64,000 bases of DNA, taken from the NCBI GenBank assembly GCA_019058295.1, contig JAHPZI010000014.1, forward strand, positions 47,935 through 111,934, in the 5' to 3' direction. Every line of letters starts with the position of its first letter. The stretch's first letter is position 1. The position numbers and the translations under genes are program-made. This DNA is from Promethearchaeota archaeon (GTDB lineage: Archaea > Asgardarchaeota > Lokiarchaeia > Sigyniarchaeales > SOKP01). The notes beneath the pieces were generated by a model. It was not told the DNA's origin. It worked only from the letters and a program-made list of their open reading frames with translations, and ran no database searches. This document shows positions 7,604 to 16,589 of the stretch, piece after piece.

Positions 7604-10216
7604 TTATCCAATTTTCTCTAATGCTTCAGTAAGAATTTTAGGAATATCCATAATTTTTAAGATATACACAATCTCCCCTTTAGTTGTGTCTAATATCCAT
7701 TTGGCATAACGTTTAGAATAAGATCTTGTATTCACACCAAGCATAAATTTAACTTTTTGATTAACATAGGATTGGAGTTCTTTCTTGATTTCTTGTTCCT
7801 TCTCGAAAAATTGACAATCCGTTAATAAAAAACAAATCTTCATTTCAGTAGTAGTTTCCTCTAATTGTTTTGCACCCCAATTTAGAGCTGCTTGAACTCT
7901 TGTACCGCCTCTAGCATGCAAATCTAACAATTCGTCTGCTACATCCTCTAAATTCTTCTCATCACCAAATTTCTTTACTACATGTGTATTTGATTCAAAA
8001 AAGCATATTGCCACCTCATCTGCTCGTAAACTACCAATAAGAACCATGACTGCTATTGAGCACGCAGCTAATTTCATACCGCCCATAGAACCCGAGATAT
8101 CTAACATAAAGCAAATTGAAACCCTTCCCTTTTCTGTCTCAGCTACCATAAGATCTTCAGACATAATCATATCTAATGATTTTCCTTGCATAACAATATT
8201 TTCAATGGACGCATCAATATCAATTAAATCCATATCATCACCTTCTATAAAAATGCGAAGCTTATTAGTAGGTATAAGCCCTTTTTCACCACTACCACGT
8301 TGATTTGAAATCATATTAAGAGCTATTTTGATTAGAGCATCTTTCACCAGATTTCTAACAAAGCTTTTCATTTTAGAGGGAATTTGTTTCCTGCTCATGA
8401 ACCATTGAATTAATAAGTTATCTCCTGGACCTGCCGTAAGTGATTCAGCTAATTTTTGTTGAGCGTGTTCTCCAAATTGTTGGGCTTTACTAAATGCTTG
8501 TCCTAGGTTATGATGTCCAAGAGCACCCATAGCTTGAAGATTTCCATTACTTAGAGCAGATTGCATTAATTCTTGGATCTGAATCCCTGTAAGATTTCCA
8601 ATATTTTTCATAATGGATGTATAGCGTTGAAAATTTCCTAATTTATTTGCAATCATAGATTTAAGAAGTTCATAATTCCCTCCTAGTATTTCTAATATTG
8701 TGGGTTCTGGAAGTCCTACCTTTATTCCTAATTTAACTACTTCATTTTTATCCAACGAAACATGTTGGCTAACTAAGGATCGTAAACAATTTTCAAATAT
8801 TTCTGGTGTTGTGGCAGCCTCTAAAGATTTCATTCCTGCAATTCCGGCATTCTTTTGAAATCTCTTACTACACGAATCAAAGACAGCTTGGGATGATAAT
8901 TGCATTAACTGCATAGATAAATCTGCCATATTATAAGCCGCTTGTCCCTTTTTTGACTGTATATCATTCAATTGATCTTGAACGCATTGATCAAGCATTT
9001 TTTGCCATTGTGTTATATCAGTTTGCGCTTGAAAAATTTCAGGTAATGTTGGTGTTGAATTATTTTTACTCCACTGATTAAATAAATCATTTGTTAGGCT
9101 TGTATTAAACATTTGATCCATTGTGCGAGTAATATTAAACGCACCACCCATATCTTTGTTTAAACTATTTGTCATAGTTTTTTTATGATCGAATTGAGGT
9201 ATATATTCTAAAACAGACGAAATTTCCATGATATCTAACAAATCTTTAGCTCTCTGGACTAGATTATTAGCAAGATTTTTAGCGGCACTTGAATCTAATC
9301 CTGCTTCCTTTAAATAACGTGCAGTTCTGGCTGCTGTCCCTACATCTTCGTTTTTCATGATGTCCGAGAGCGTTTGTTGAAAATTAGGATCGTTCATACA
9401 ATATTGAGTTGTGGATTTTATCCAAGGAACTGTTGATTGCTTTATAATATTAGATCCCCACCCTAATTTAACAGATGAAATTATATCTTTTGGTGAGATT
9501 GTGTTTACTTCTCTCATTATTGTCTGTTGAAGATAATCTTTAAGCATTTGAAGAGAATTAAGATTTTTCCCCAAAATATCTGAATAACCGTTGCGCTGTT
9601 CTAATATATCTATTAAACTTTGATAGGGTTCTTCACCTCTAGCTGCTCTATCATAAAGATCATTAATAAAATCCATTAAATTTGAAAAATCTTTCAATGT
9701 CTGATCTACAATATTTTCCATATCCAAATTATCTAAATCAAGTCCCGAATCAACAAATTCAGATAGTAATTCATCCATAAAATCTATCTTATCAGAATCA
9801 TCTTTATCTTGCAGTATTGCTTTTGTGCTGGGAGTGCCTGCTTTTGCAGATCCTTTCGTTTTTGGTTCTACCTTTTTTGGAAAGATAATATCAAAAGCAA
9901 TTTGACGCGCAACTTCTTGATCTTCAATGGGGGTTGTTATAACTGCTGCTTTAATAAAATCCTCAGGTACTAAAGTAACCTTACGATAATACATTGCAGT
10001 TAATAATTTTGGTATAGCCACTGCTTGCCGTGTACTTGGTACGTTTAGCAATTTTTTTTGAGTTTTTCGCATTTGAAAGATAAATTCTACTGTAAATGAA
10101 ATAGGGGTCCATTCTAAAAGTTGATTTGTACTAAAATCACCGATATTTCCTTTGTCAATTTGTTTTCCAATCATTTCTACTATTTTATTAATTTTAATGA
10201 AATTATGAAACTCCAA
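7604..10216 (-). CDS. Large vWA-domain protein (MoxR partner)
   Basis: 870 aa. The last ~175 residues are a von Willebrand A domain with an intact MIDAS: DISGS near residue 706, the Thr in GGTRV and the Asp in LLTDCQ. The first ~690 residues are mostly helical and Gln/Asn-rich with no domain I recognise; residues 1-110 resemble the helical head seen in CoxE-like vWA proteins. The start overlaps the end of the MoxR gene by 14 nt, the normal pairing of a MoxR AAA ATPase with a metal-dependent vWA substrate or adaptor. It is the last gene of the five-gene operon. Confidence 0.88.
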   Translation of the reverse strand: MEFHNFIKINKIVEMIGKQIDKGNIGDFSTNQLLEWTPISFTVEFIFQMRKTQKKLLNVPSTRQAVAIPKLLTAMYYRKVTLVPEDFIKAAVITTPIEDQEVARQIAFDIIFPKKVEPKTKGSAKAGTPSTKAILQDKDDSDKIDFMDELLSEFVDSGLDLDNLDMENIVDQTLKDFSNLMDFINDLYDRAARGEEPYQSLIDILEQRNGYSDILGKNLNSLQMLKDYLQQTIMREVNTISPKDIISSVKLGWGSNIIKQSTVPWIKSTTQYCMNDPNFQQTLSDIMKNEDVGTAARTARYLKEAGLDSSAAKNLANNLVQRAKDLLDIMEISSVLEYIPQFDHKKTMTNSLNKDMGGAFNITRTMDQMFNTSLTNDLFNQWSKNNSTPTLPEIFQAQTDITQWQKMLDQCVQDQLNDIQSKKGQAAYNMADLSMQLMQLSSQAVFDSCSKRFQKNAGIAGMKSLEAATTPEIFENCLRSLVSQHVSLDKNEVVKLGIKVGLPEPTILEILGGNYELLKSMIANKLGNFQRYTSIMKNIGNLTGIQIQELMQSALSNGNLQAMGALGHHNLGQAFSKAQQFGEHAQQKLAESLTAGPGDNLLIQWFMSRKQIPSKMKSFVRNLVKDALIKIALNMISNQRGSGEKGLIPTNKLRIFIEGDDMDLIDIDASIENIVMQGKSLDMIMSEDLMVAETEKGRVSICFMLDISGSMGGMKLAACSIAVMVLIGSLRADEVAICFFESNTHVVKKFGDEKNLEDVADELLDLHARGGTRVQAALNWGAKQLEETTTEMKICFLLTDCQFFEKEQEIKKELQSYVNQKVKFMLGVNTRSYSKRYAKWILDTTKGEIVYILKIMDIPKILTEALEKIG

Positions 10217-11153
10217 CTACTTTCGTTAAAACTTTTTTCAAAAAACTGTTAACATTTGCTCCAGGACGAAGTTCAACAGAATCTGGAAGGATTAATTTCG
10301 CAGATTCAGCAATTAATTTATTATCTACGGTCTGATTCAATCTACTTGCCCGTTCTGAAACAAATCTTGCCAGACCTATACTGGTGCGCAAGCTAGGAGG
10401 TTTCTCAATCGCAGGATCTTCCCGACACTGTATCATTATTTCTAAGATTTTCTCTTGTGTTAAAGCAGAAAGTTTATATTCTGGACAATTTGCGACCATT
10501 ATTTTCTGTTCTAACGAACGTGGTGGATATCCCATGTGAATCCACACTTTTACTCGATCTTTGATTGCTGAAGGAAGCTTTCTAGTTCCTTTTAATTCAG
10601 CAGGGTTCATAGCAGCGATTACATAGAATTCTTCATCGACTTTTAACCAAGTTTTAAGTTGTGGTATGTATAATCGCTTTTCTTCCATGGCATCTAACAT
10701 ACTGTTAAGAACATACTCATCACCTCTATTAAGTTCATTTGCTAGAAAGACACCTCCTTTTAGAGCAGAGAGTGTAAACGGTCCAGGAATATATGATTCC
10801 GGAGAGAACCCATATTTAAACACTAGAGTAGGATCAAATGAACCTATTAGTGTGGCTGGTCGAACTAAGTCCGAAAAAGTTACCCAGTAGAATTCTCGAT
10901 TCAAATCAAAGGCGAATTTACGACAAAGAGCGGTTTTACCACATCCCACGGGTCCGACTATACCCACAAATAATCCTGCGTTATACGCATCCTTCATGGC
11001 TTCATATGCATATTTATATTGGCCTTCTAAGACCAAATTGATATCCTCTTTAATATCAACTATTTTTTTAGATTCCATCAATTCTGAAAATTCTTTGGAA
11101 TTTTCATCTATTGATTGAGTTTTTTTTTGCGTTGGTAAAGGTTTTTTTGCCAT
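10203..11153 (-). CDS. MoxR-family AAA+ ATPase
   Basis: 316 aa. Walker A is GPVGCGKTA (67-75). The Walker B position reads VFLANELNR (about 135-143), so the usual Asp before the catalytic Glu is Asn while Glu is kept. Sensor 1 is AAMNPAE and the arginine-finger region is DRVKVWI. MoxR ATPases act as chaperones or remodelling motors for vWA proteins and their partners; here the vWA gene overlaps the 3' end by 14 nt. The long N-terminal extension (1-40) is polar. Confidence 0.92.
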   Translation of the reverse strand: MAKKPLPTQKKTQSIDENSKEFSELMESKKIVDIKEDINLVLEGQYKYAYEAMKDAYNAGLFVGIVGPVGCGKTALCRKFAFDLNREFYWVTFSDLVRPATLIGSFDPTLVFKYGFSPESYIPGPFTLSALKGGVFLANELNRGDEYVLNSMLDAMEEKRLYIPQLKTWLKVDEEFYVIAAMNPAELKGTRKLPSAIKDRVKVWIHMGYPPRSLEQKIMVANCPEYKLSALTQEKILEIMIQCREDPAIEKPPSLRTSIGLARFVSERASRLNQTVDNKLIAESAKLILPDSVELRPGANVNSFLKKVLTKVVGVS

Positions 11154-11201
11154 TATTTTTCATTTTTTTTTTTTAATTTTATATAAATATAATTTTTTTA
11201 T

Positions 11202-11738
11202 CTAATCTTCAAAAAATTTTTCAGTCTCCGTTGGCTGGATGACAATCGGGACTTCATATTTTAATTTCTTTATAGCATTTGTAATTTTATCATAATCGGT
11301 ATCGTTAACAATACTTCTTCGAGTGAATCCTAATCTATCTGTTATAAATTTTCCTAAAAAGGTTTCTTTTAATCCTGAAATATTATATTTTCTCCCTTTT
11401 TTAAGAATTTTACATTGTTTTAACTCATCAATTCTCTTTACAAGAATTAGTTTAGCTATTGGCTGCCAAAATTCATTACTTTTCATAGTATCTAATAGAA
11501 AATCACGATGATTTATTTCCTCGTTCTTTAACATTACAGTAAGTTCCTTCAAAAAGTTCATAGAAAATCTTCTTTTAAAATCATCAGAAGAAACATATTC
11601 TTGAATATCATTCTTCGCACTGAGAAAAACAGATTTAAGATCGTCCATCTTCCCGAGATAAATCTGTTCAAATTCATCCATAAATGATTTAACACCTTGT
11701 TCAATTCCTATAATTTGAGGAGCTTCGTTAGCACACAT
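11202..11738 (-). CDS. Uncharacterised helical protein of the SMC-MoxR-vWA operon
   Basis: 178 aa, hydrophilic and mostly helical by composition. The middle section (residues ~95-130) could form a winged helix-like module, but this is only an impression from spacing of hydrophobics. It sits 17 nt downstream of the SMC-like gene and 48 nt upstream of the MoxR gene, so it is cotranscribed with both. No family recognised. By position it may be a kleisin-like or adaptor subunit, which is speculation. Confidence 0.75.
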   Translation of the reverse strand: MCANEAPQIIGIEQGVKSFMDEFEQIYLGKMDDLKSVFLSAKNDIQEYVSSDDFKRRFSMNFLKELTVMLKNEEINHRDFLLDTMKSNEFWQPIAKLILVKRIDELKQCKILKKGRKYNISGLKETFLGKFITDRLGFTRRSIVNDTDYDKITNAIKKLKYEVPIVIQPTETEKFFED

Positions 11739-11755
11739 TTAATTCCCTTTTGGAT

Positions 11756-14290
11756 TTATCTTTCAATTTTAATTTTTTTATTACATGTTATTTTATCTAC
11801 ATCTTGATGGGTGATTAACATTACTTGGGTATTTTCTGATAATGTATTTATATTAGATAATAAGGTGATTCGGTTATTAGAATCCATAAACTCTGTAGGC
11901 TCATCTATTAACAAAAAGGGGGGTGTTCCAATTAAATCTCCAAGCGCAATCTTGTATGCAAGTCCCAATATGAGTTTATGTCCTCCTCCTTGGTAAACTG
12001 CAGCAGGATAAAATTCGTCTGATACCATCTCATTTGGCACGACTGAAAGACTATAGTTTTCATTATCTATAATAACTTTTTTAAACTCATCATCAGAAGA
12101 TAGTTTTTGATGCAAGTTCAATATTTGTTTTTCAAGAACTTTTGAAGCGTTTTCGCGAATAATAGTTTGAACTTCTACGAATAATTTATGAAAATTTCGA
12201 TATTTTTCCGCTAATACTTCTTTTTTATTTAGTAAAATTATTTCCTTTTCAATAGCAGCAAAATTTTTATCTAAATCGATAATTTGATTTCTGATTTCAT
12301 TAAGATTTTCATTAGTCTCGTTTTTTTGATTATTTAAATGTTCCAATATAGTTGATATCTCAGATATCTTGGTAATTATTAATTCTGTTAGCTCGTCTCT
12401 AATTTTAATAATATGTTCTAAAGATAGTTCTTCTTTCTTAACTTCCATTTTTTTGGCTATTTGAGACAAGGTTTCATTTAAGTATTTCTGATCTTTTGAA
12501 GTTTCTTTTGACGTCTTTTCAATCTTCTCTTCAATTCTTTGTTTTGTAGAGGCAAAATTTTTAAGGAGATTTTCTTCTTCTGTTTGACATGACTTTTCTG
12601 CCACTGCAATTTCACCTTTAAATCCCTTTAATTTATCGTCTAACTCTTTTAATCGACTTGTTTGATTTTCAATCGTATGTAATTCATTTTCTAAATCTTT
12701 TTCTATTCCTCGTAACTCCTCTAATTGTTTTTTATTTTTCTCAACTGTTTTTTCTTTTGATAAAATCGAATTTTTAATTGTCTTTAATTTTTGATCTAAT
12801 TCCTCATCAGAAGAGATTTTTCCCTTCTTTTCTTCTAAGTTCTCAATTTTTTGAATTGAATTCTCAATAGTAAGTGTTCCTGAATTTAGTTCTTTTTCCT
12901 CTTCCCTTAAGGTTTTTAACTCGTTTTTTACTTCTATCTCTCTATTCTCATTAGACTTAATCTTATTCCTTAGATCCTGCAACTTTTCCTTTAATAATTT
13001 CATCTCACTCTCAATTTTCGAATGTTCTATAGAAGCTCCGCAATATTCGCATTTTGGTTTATCTTTTGTTTGTTCTCTTCTTTTTAAAATTCCTTCAATG
13101 TCTCCATTTTCTCTTTCTGCATCTCTAAAAAAATTTTGTAAGCTTTCGACTTCTTTTTCAAGAGTAGATATCTTTTTTGAGATTATTTCCATTTGATTGG
13201 ATTGAGTCTTTAATTTCTTTAAGAGCTCTTCTTTATTTCCTACATCATCAATAATTATTTTTAGATCTTCTGAAATATCATTTAGTTGTTTTATAATATT
13301 TTCAGTTTCTATTTTGTTATTTTCCAATTCCCGAATTTCTTTTAAACTAGTCTCTATTTCTGTATCTGCTGATATTAGTTTATTATTATTATCTGTTAAT
13401 TTTTTTTTTATAGAAGTTGTTTTTTTTTTTAAACTGCTCTGCGTTCCAAAGTTTTTCTTACTCCCTTCAAACTCTTTTTTAACCATATCTTCCTTTAATT
13501 TAATATCTTCGAATTTTCTTTTTGTCTCTTCGTAGGATTCGACTGAATTAGAAATCTTTTCTGTAGATTCCTTAAAAATCTTAAAGCTTTTTAATTCATT
13601 TTCTTTATTTTGAACCTCCTTTTGAATTTCTTTCAATTTACCTTCTTGATTTTGTAATTTTTCTTTTTGTTCTATTTTTTCTTTTTTATATTGATCCAAC
13701 GTAATTCTTAAAGTATCGATGTTTTTCGCTTCTTTTTCAAATTCTAAGGCTCGCGCTCGAAAAATATCCGCTAATGTTGTGGCTGCGGTTATTCCAAAAA
13801 CAATGTCTAATTTTTTAGAACCAGCAAGAATTTCTGATATTGTTCCTTGGTGGAAATGTATTCCTGTTTCAAAAAATCTTTTTGAAATTCCCATTAATTC
13901 ATTAATTTTTAAAGATAGATCTTCTTCGCGATCACCAAAGTCTGATGATATAACATAGCTTTCACTGTCGTCATATATCTTTTTTAATGTATAAGATCCT
14001 TTAGCAGAACGATGCTTTCCAGATAATTTATGAATTCGCTGTAATTTGTATCTTTCACCATTTTTGCTCTTAAAAATAAGTTCCACACCTACAGCATTAG
14101 CTTTATAGGTTGCCAACTGCGAAATCTTTTTAAAGCCAAGCACATTTCCAAAAAGGCAGTATTCAATGCCATAAAAAACTGTAGACTTACCCGCATTGTT
14201 TCTACCATAAATAAGATTGAATTCATCATCAAATTCTAAGCGGAGATCATCATGTTTCCGGAAATTTTTTAATCGAATCCCTTCAATCAT
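11756..14290 (-). CDS. Rad50/SMC-like coiled-coil ATPase with CxxC hook
   Basis: 844 aa. Walker A is GRNNAGKST (29-37). A Q-loop-like HFHQGTISEIL segment follows, as in Rad50. Two long coiled-coil arms (about 190-680) are interrupted near residue 415 by KCEYCGAS, a CxxC able to form a zinc hook. The C-terminal lobe has an altered signature motif, YQGGGHKLILGLAYKIAL, in place of LSGGE, then Walker B LLIDEPTEFMD and the H-loop ITHQD. These place it in the Rad50/RecN/SMC superfamily, but no Mre11 gene is nearby. It is the second gene of the operon and probably its large engine. Confidence 0.9.
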   Translation of the reverse strand: MIEGIRLKNFRKHDDLRLEFDDEFNLIYGRNNAGKSTVFYGIEYCLFGNVLGFKKISQLATYKANAVGVELIFKSKNGERYKLQRIHKLSGKHRSAKGSYTLKKIYDDSESYVISSDFGDREEDLSLKINELMGISKRFFETGIHFHQGTISEILAGSKKLDIVFGITAATTLADIFRARALEFEKEAKNIDTLRITLDQYKKEKIEQKEKLQNQEGKLKEIQKEVQNKENELKSFKIFKESTEKISNSVESYEETKRKFEDIKLKEDMVKKEFEGSKKNFGTQSSLKKKTTSIKKKLTDNNNKLISADTEIETSLKEIRELENNKIETENIIKQLNDISEDLKIIIDDVGNKEELLKKLKTQSNQMEIISKKISTLEKEVESLQNFFRDAERENGDIEGILKRREQTKDKPKCEYCGASIEHSKIESEMKLLKEKLQDLRNKIKSNENREIEVKNELKTLREEEKELNSGTLTIENSIQKIENLEEKKGKISSDEELDQKLKTIKNSILSKEKTVEKNKKQLEELRGIEKDLENELHTIENQTSRLKELDDKLKGFKGEIAVAEKSCQTEEENLLKNFASTKQRIEEKIEKTSKETSKDQKYLNETLSQIAKKMEVKKEELSLEHIIKIRDELTELIITKISEISTILEHLNNQKNETNENLNEIRNQIIDLDKNFAAIEKEIILLNKKEVLAEKYRNFHKLFVEVQTIIRENASKVLEKQILNLHQKLSSDDEFKKVIIDNENYSLSVVPNEMVSDEFYPAAVYQGGGHKLILGLAYKIALGDLIGTPPFLLIDEPTEFMDSNNRITLLSNINTLSENTQVMLITHQDVDKITCNKKIKIER

Positions 14291-14312
14291 AAAAATACCT
14301 CAAAAAATTGAT

Positions 14313-14552
14313 TTATTCATTATCTTTTAAATCTTCCATTACTACCTCATTTTCAAAAAGTCTCGCTTCAAACATTTCTTGAATCCGTTCAATTAACTCA
14401 TCTTTCGCTTTCTTTAAAAGATTAAGAGTTTTTGTTAAATTCTTCTCATCATCATATAAATAGTTGGTAAATTCGAATAAGCGTGCTAAATTATTTTTTT
14501 CTCTATCGTTTAATTCAAATTTACTAAGGATTTCCGTAATTTCAAAATTCAT
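14313..14552 (-). CDS. Small helical protein, first gene of the SMC-MoxR-vWA operon
   Basis: 79 aa, acidic, almost entirely helical by composition, ending in a Glu/Asp-rich tail. It precedes the SMC-like gene by 22 nt. An SD-like GGGGAGAA lies upstream of the ATG. There is no recognised domain, and it could be a small regulatory subunit of the ATPase. The operon promoter should lie in the 210 bp between this gene and the divergent hydrolase gene. Confidence 0.65.
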   Translation of the reverse strand: MNFEITEILSKFELNDREKNNLARLFEFTNYLYDDEKNLTKTLNLLKKAKDELIERIQEMFEARLFENEVVMEDLKDNE

Positions 14553-14764
14553 GCCGTTCTCCCCTATTTACCTTAAATTTATGCTTTTATAATAATAGAT
14601 TAAAGCTTATGTATGTAATTTTGACAGTTTGTCTTTAGCTTTCATATAATTTTTGAAAAAAGGGTTTAAAAACCAATATTTAATTTATAAGATTATTCTT
14701 TTTTTAATACCGAGGAGTAAAAAAATTTAGTAAAATAATAAAATCTCAAATTAAGTATGATACT

Positions 14765-15622
14765 ATGAGCGAACATTTTGCTTATGTGAATGGAGTTAAA
14801 ATCTGCTATAAAATCCATGGTAAGGAGAAAAGTTACCCGATAATTTGTGTTCATGGTTTTGGTTCTAAAAAAGAAACATGGATATGTCAAGTTGGTATGC
14901 TTTCTGAGAAATATAAAGTTATCAATTACGATTTGCGTGGTTCAGGAATGTCTGAGCGGCCAAACAAACCGTTCACTATGGAAATGTTAGCGGATGACCT
15001 TGCTGGTCTTATGGATTTCTTAAAAATTGAAAGGGCTCATTTTTTAGGTTTTAGCATGGGCGGGATGGTTATACAAAATTTTGTCATAAAATATCCTGAA
15101 AGGGTAAATAAAATTGTTTTAATCAACACGAGCGCAGGAATTTTACGGGAAGAGGGAATAGACATGTTTAAAAATAATCAACTCAGAAGAATCGAATTAA
15201 TAAAACAAGATGCGGCTAAAGTTTTTTGGCAAGATGTAAAAGCAGGATTTTATATTAGATTTAGGAAGCAAATGGAGGCTAATCCTAAAAAGAAAATTCA
15301 CGGTATTTGGTCACCGGAAGATCTCATCGAATATATTAAAACAAATCCTTCTACTCCTAAAGATGTTGAAAATCAAGCTTACGCAGTTAAGTCTCATAAT
15401 ACCTATGTTAGATTGAATGAAATTAAAAATGAGGTTTTATTGATTTCTGCCTCTCATGATCGACTTGTTCCTCGAGCTTCCATGCTTGATATTCATAAAA
15501 GAATTCATAATAGTATTTTCACGGTAATTGATAAAGCAGGACACGAAGTTCATAGATCAAGAGCCCCCGAAGTAAACAAAATAATCCTAGATTTTTTGGA
15601 AAGTAAAAAATTAAAATCATAA
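14765..15622 (+). CDS. Alpha/beta hydrolase, copy 1
   Basis: 285 aa. The oxyanion segment HGFGSKKETW (30-39), nucleophile elbow GFSMGG with S97, the Asp in ISASHDRLVP and the catalytic His in DKAGHEVH complete the triad. The family is the large esterase, lipase or C-C hydrolase group, so the substrate is not predictable. It is a tandem paralogue of the next gene, 33 nt downstream; the two share the same N-terminal pattern and length. Confidence 0.87.
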   Translation: MSEHFAYVNGVKICYKIHGKEKSYPIICVHGFGSKKETWICQVGMLSEKYKVINYDLRGSGMSERPNKPFTMEMLADDLAGLMDFLKIERAHFLGFSMGGMVIQNFVIKYPERVNKIVLINTSAGILREEGIDMFKNNQLRRIELIKQDAAKVFWQDVKAGFYIRFRKQMEANPKKKIHGIWSPEDLIEYIKTNPSTPKDVENQAYAVKSHNTYVRLNEIKNEVLLISASHDRLVPRASMLDIHKRIHNSIFTVIDKAGHEVHRSRAPEVNKIILDFLESKKLKS

Positions 15623-15655
15623 ATTTAAAACATCTAAAAGAATTACTGCAATATT

Positions 15656-16489
15656 ATGAGTGAACAGTTTGCTGAAGTTAATGGAATAAAAATTTGTTAT
15701 GAAATTCACGGCGATGGACATCCTGTAATTTTCGTTCATGGGTATGGTGCTGTAAAAGAAAATTGGATGTGCCAAATTGGAGCAGTATCCGAAAAATTTA
15801 AAGTTATTGTATTTGACAATCGGGGTGCGGGTAAGTCAGATCGTCCTAACATACCTTATACCATGGATATGTATCTAGAAGATATTAAGGGGTTAATGGA
15901 CTTTCTGAAGATTGAGAAAACCCATATTGTGGGATGGTCTCTGGGAGGCATGATTGTTCAGAACTTTATATTAAAATATCCTGAACGAGTTAATAAATTG
16001 GTATTAATTAACACTTTTGCAGGCTTTCCTAACGAACAAGGACTTATCATGTATAAGGATGGTCTGATTGATGGATATCACGAGATTTTAAAAGACCCAG
16101 TTAAAGCATTTTTCGATCACGCCCTTGGATTCACTCGCAAATTCAAGAAAATGATGCAAGAGGATCCAAAAAGAAAATTCTTTGGTTTATTTTCTGCCGA
16201 GGATATAATAAGGATAAACTCAACGAATCCCGCAACTCCTCAAGACATAGAAAATGGCGCAAATGCTATAAAGGCGCATAACGTTATGGATCGTCTTCAT
16301 GAAATAAAGAATGAAACTCTCATTTTAACAGCTGATAAAGACAGAATATCACCGAAATATGCAAATGAAAAAATCCATGAAGGAATTCCTAACAGTATTT
16401 TAAAAGTAATTAATGCCGCTGGACACGATTCTCCTTTTGAAAAAGCTCCAGATGTAAATCAAATGATATTAGATTTTTTAAAAGAATAA
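15656..16489 (+). CDS. Alpha/beta hydrolase, copy 2
   Basis: 277 aa. The nucleophile elbow is GWSLGG with S95, the acid is in LTADKDRISP and the His is in NAAGHDSP. It is clearly a duplicate of the preceding gene, with matching MSE-FAxVNGxKICYxIHG starts and similar central lids, but the nucleophile elbow and the residues after the His differ, which suggests different substrates. Probably transcribed with copy 1. Confidence 0.87.
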   Translation: MSEQFAEVNGIKICYEIHGDGHPVIFVHGYGAVKENWMCQIGAVSEKFKVIVFDNRGAGKSDRPNIPYTMDMYLEDIKGLMDFLKIEKTHIVGWSLGGMIVQNFILKYPERVNKLVLINTFAGFPNEQGLIMYKDGLIDGYHEILKDPVKAFFDHALGFTRKFKKMMQEDPKRKFFGLFSAEDIIRINSTNPATPQDIENGANAIKAHNVMDRLHEIKNETLILTADKDRISPKYANEKIHEGIPNSILKVINAAGHDSPFEKAPDVNQMILDFLKE

Positions 16490-16589
16490 ATCCTCTTTTT
16501 TTCTTAATATTTTTAATTAATAAATGGTAATTTTATATTTCTTATTGAATTTTCCTTAACATTAAAGCTATATTTATCTAATTAGAATC

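Noticed and set aside
8046..8303. Plus-strand frame inside the vWA gene
   Set aside because: Overlaps the MIDAS-coding region of the real gene and has no motif.
11756..14290. Canonical Rad50 of an Mre11-Rad50 complex
   Set aside because: No Mre11 gene adjacent, altered signature motif, and the operon contains MoxR and vWA genes instead.
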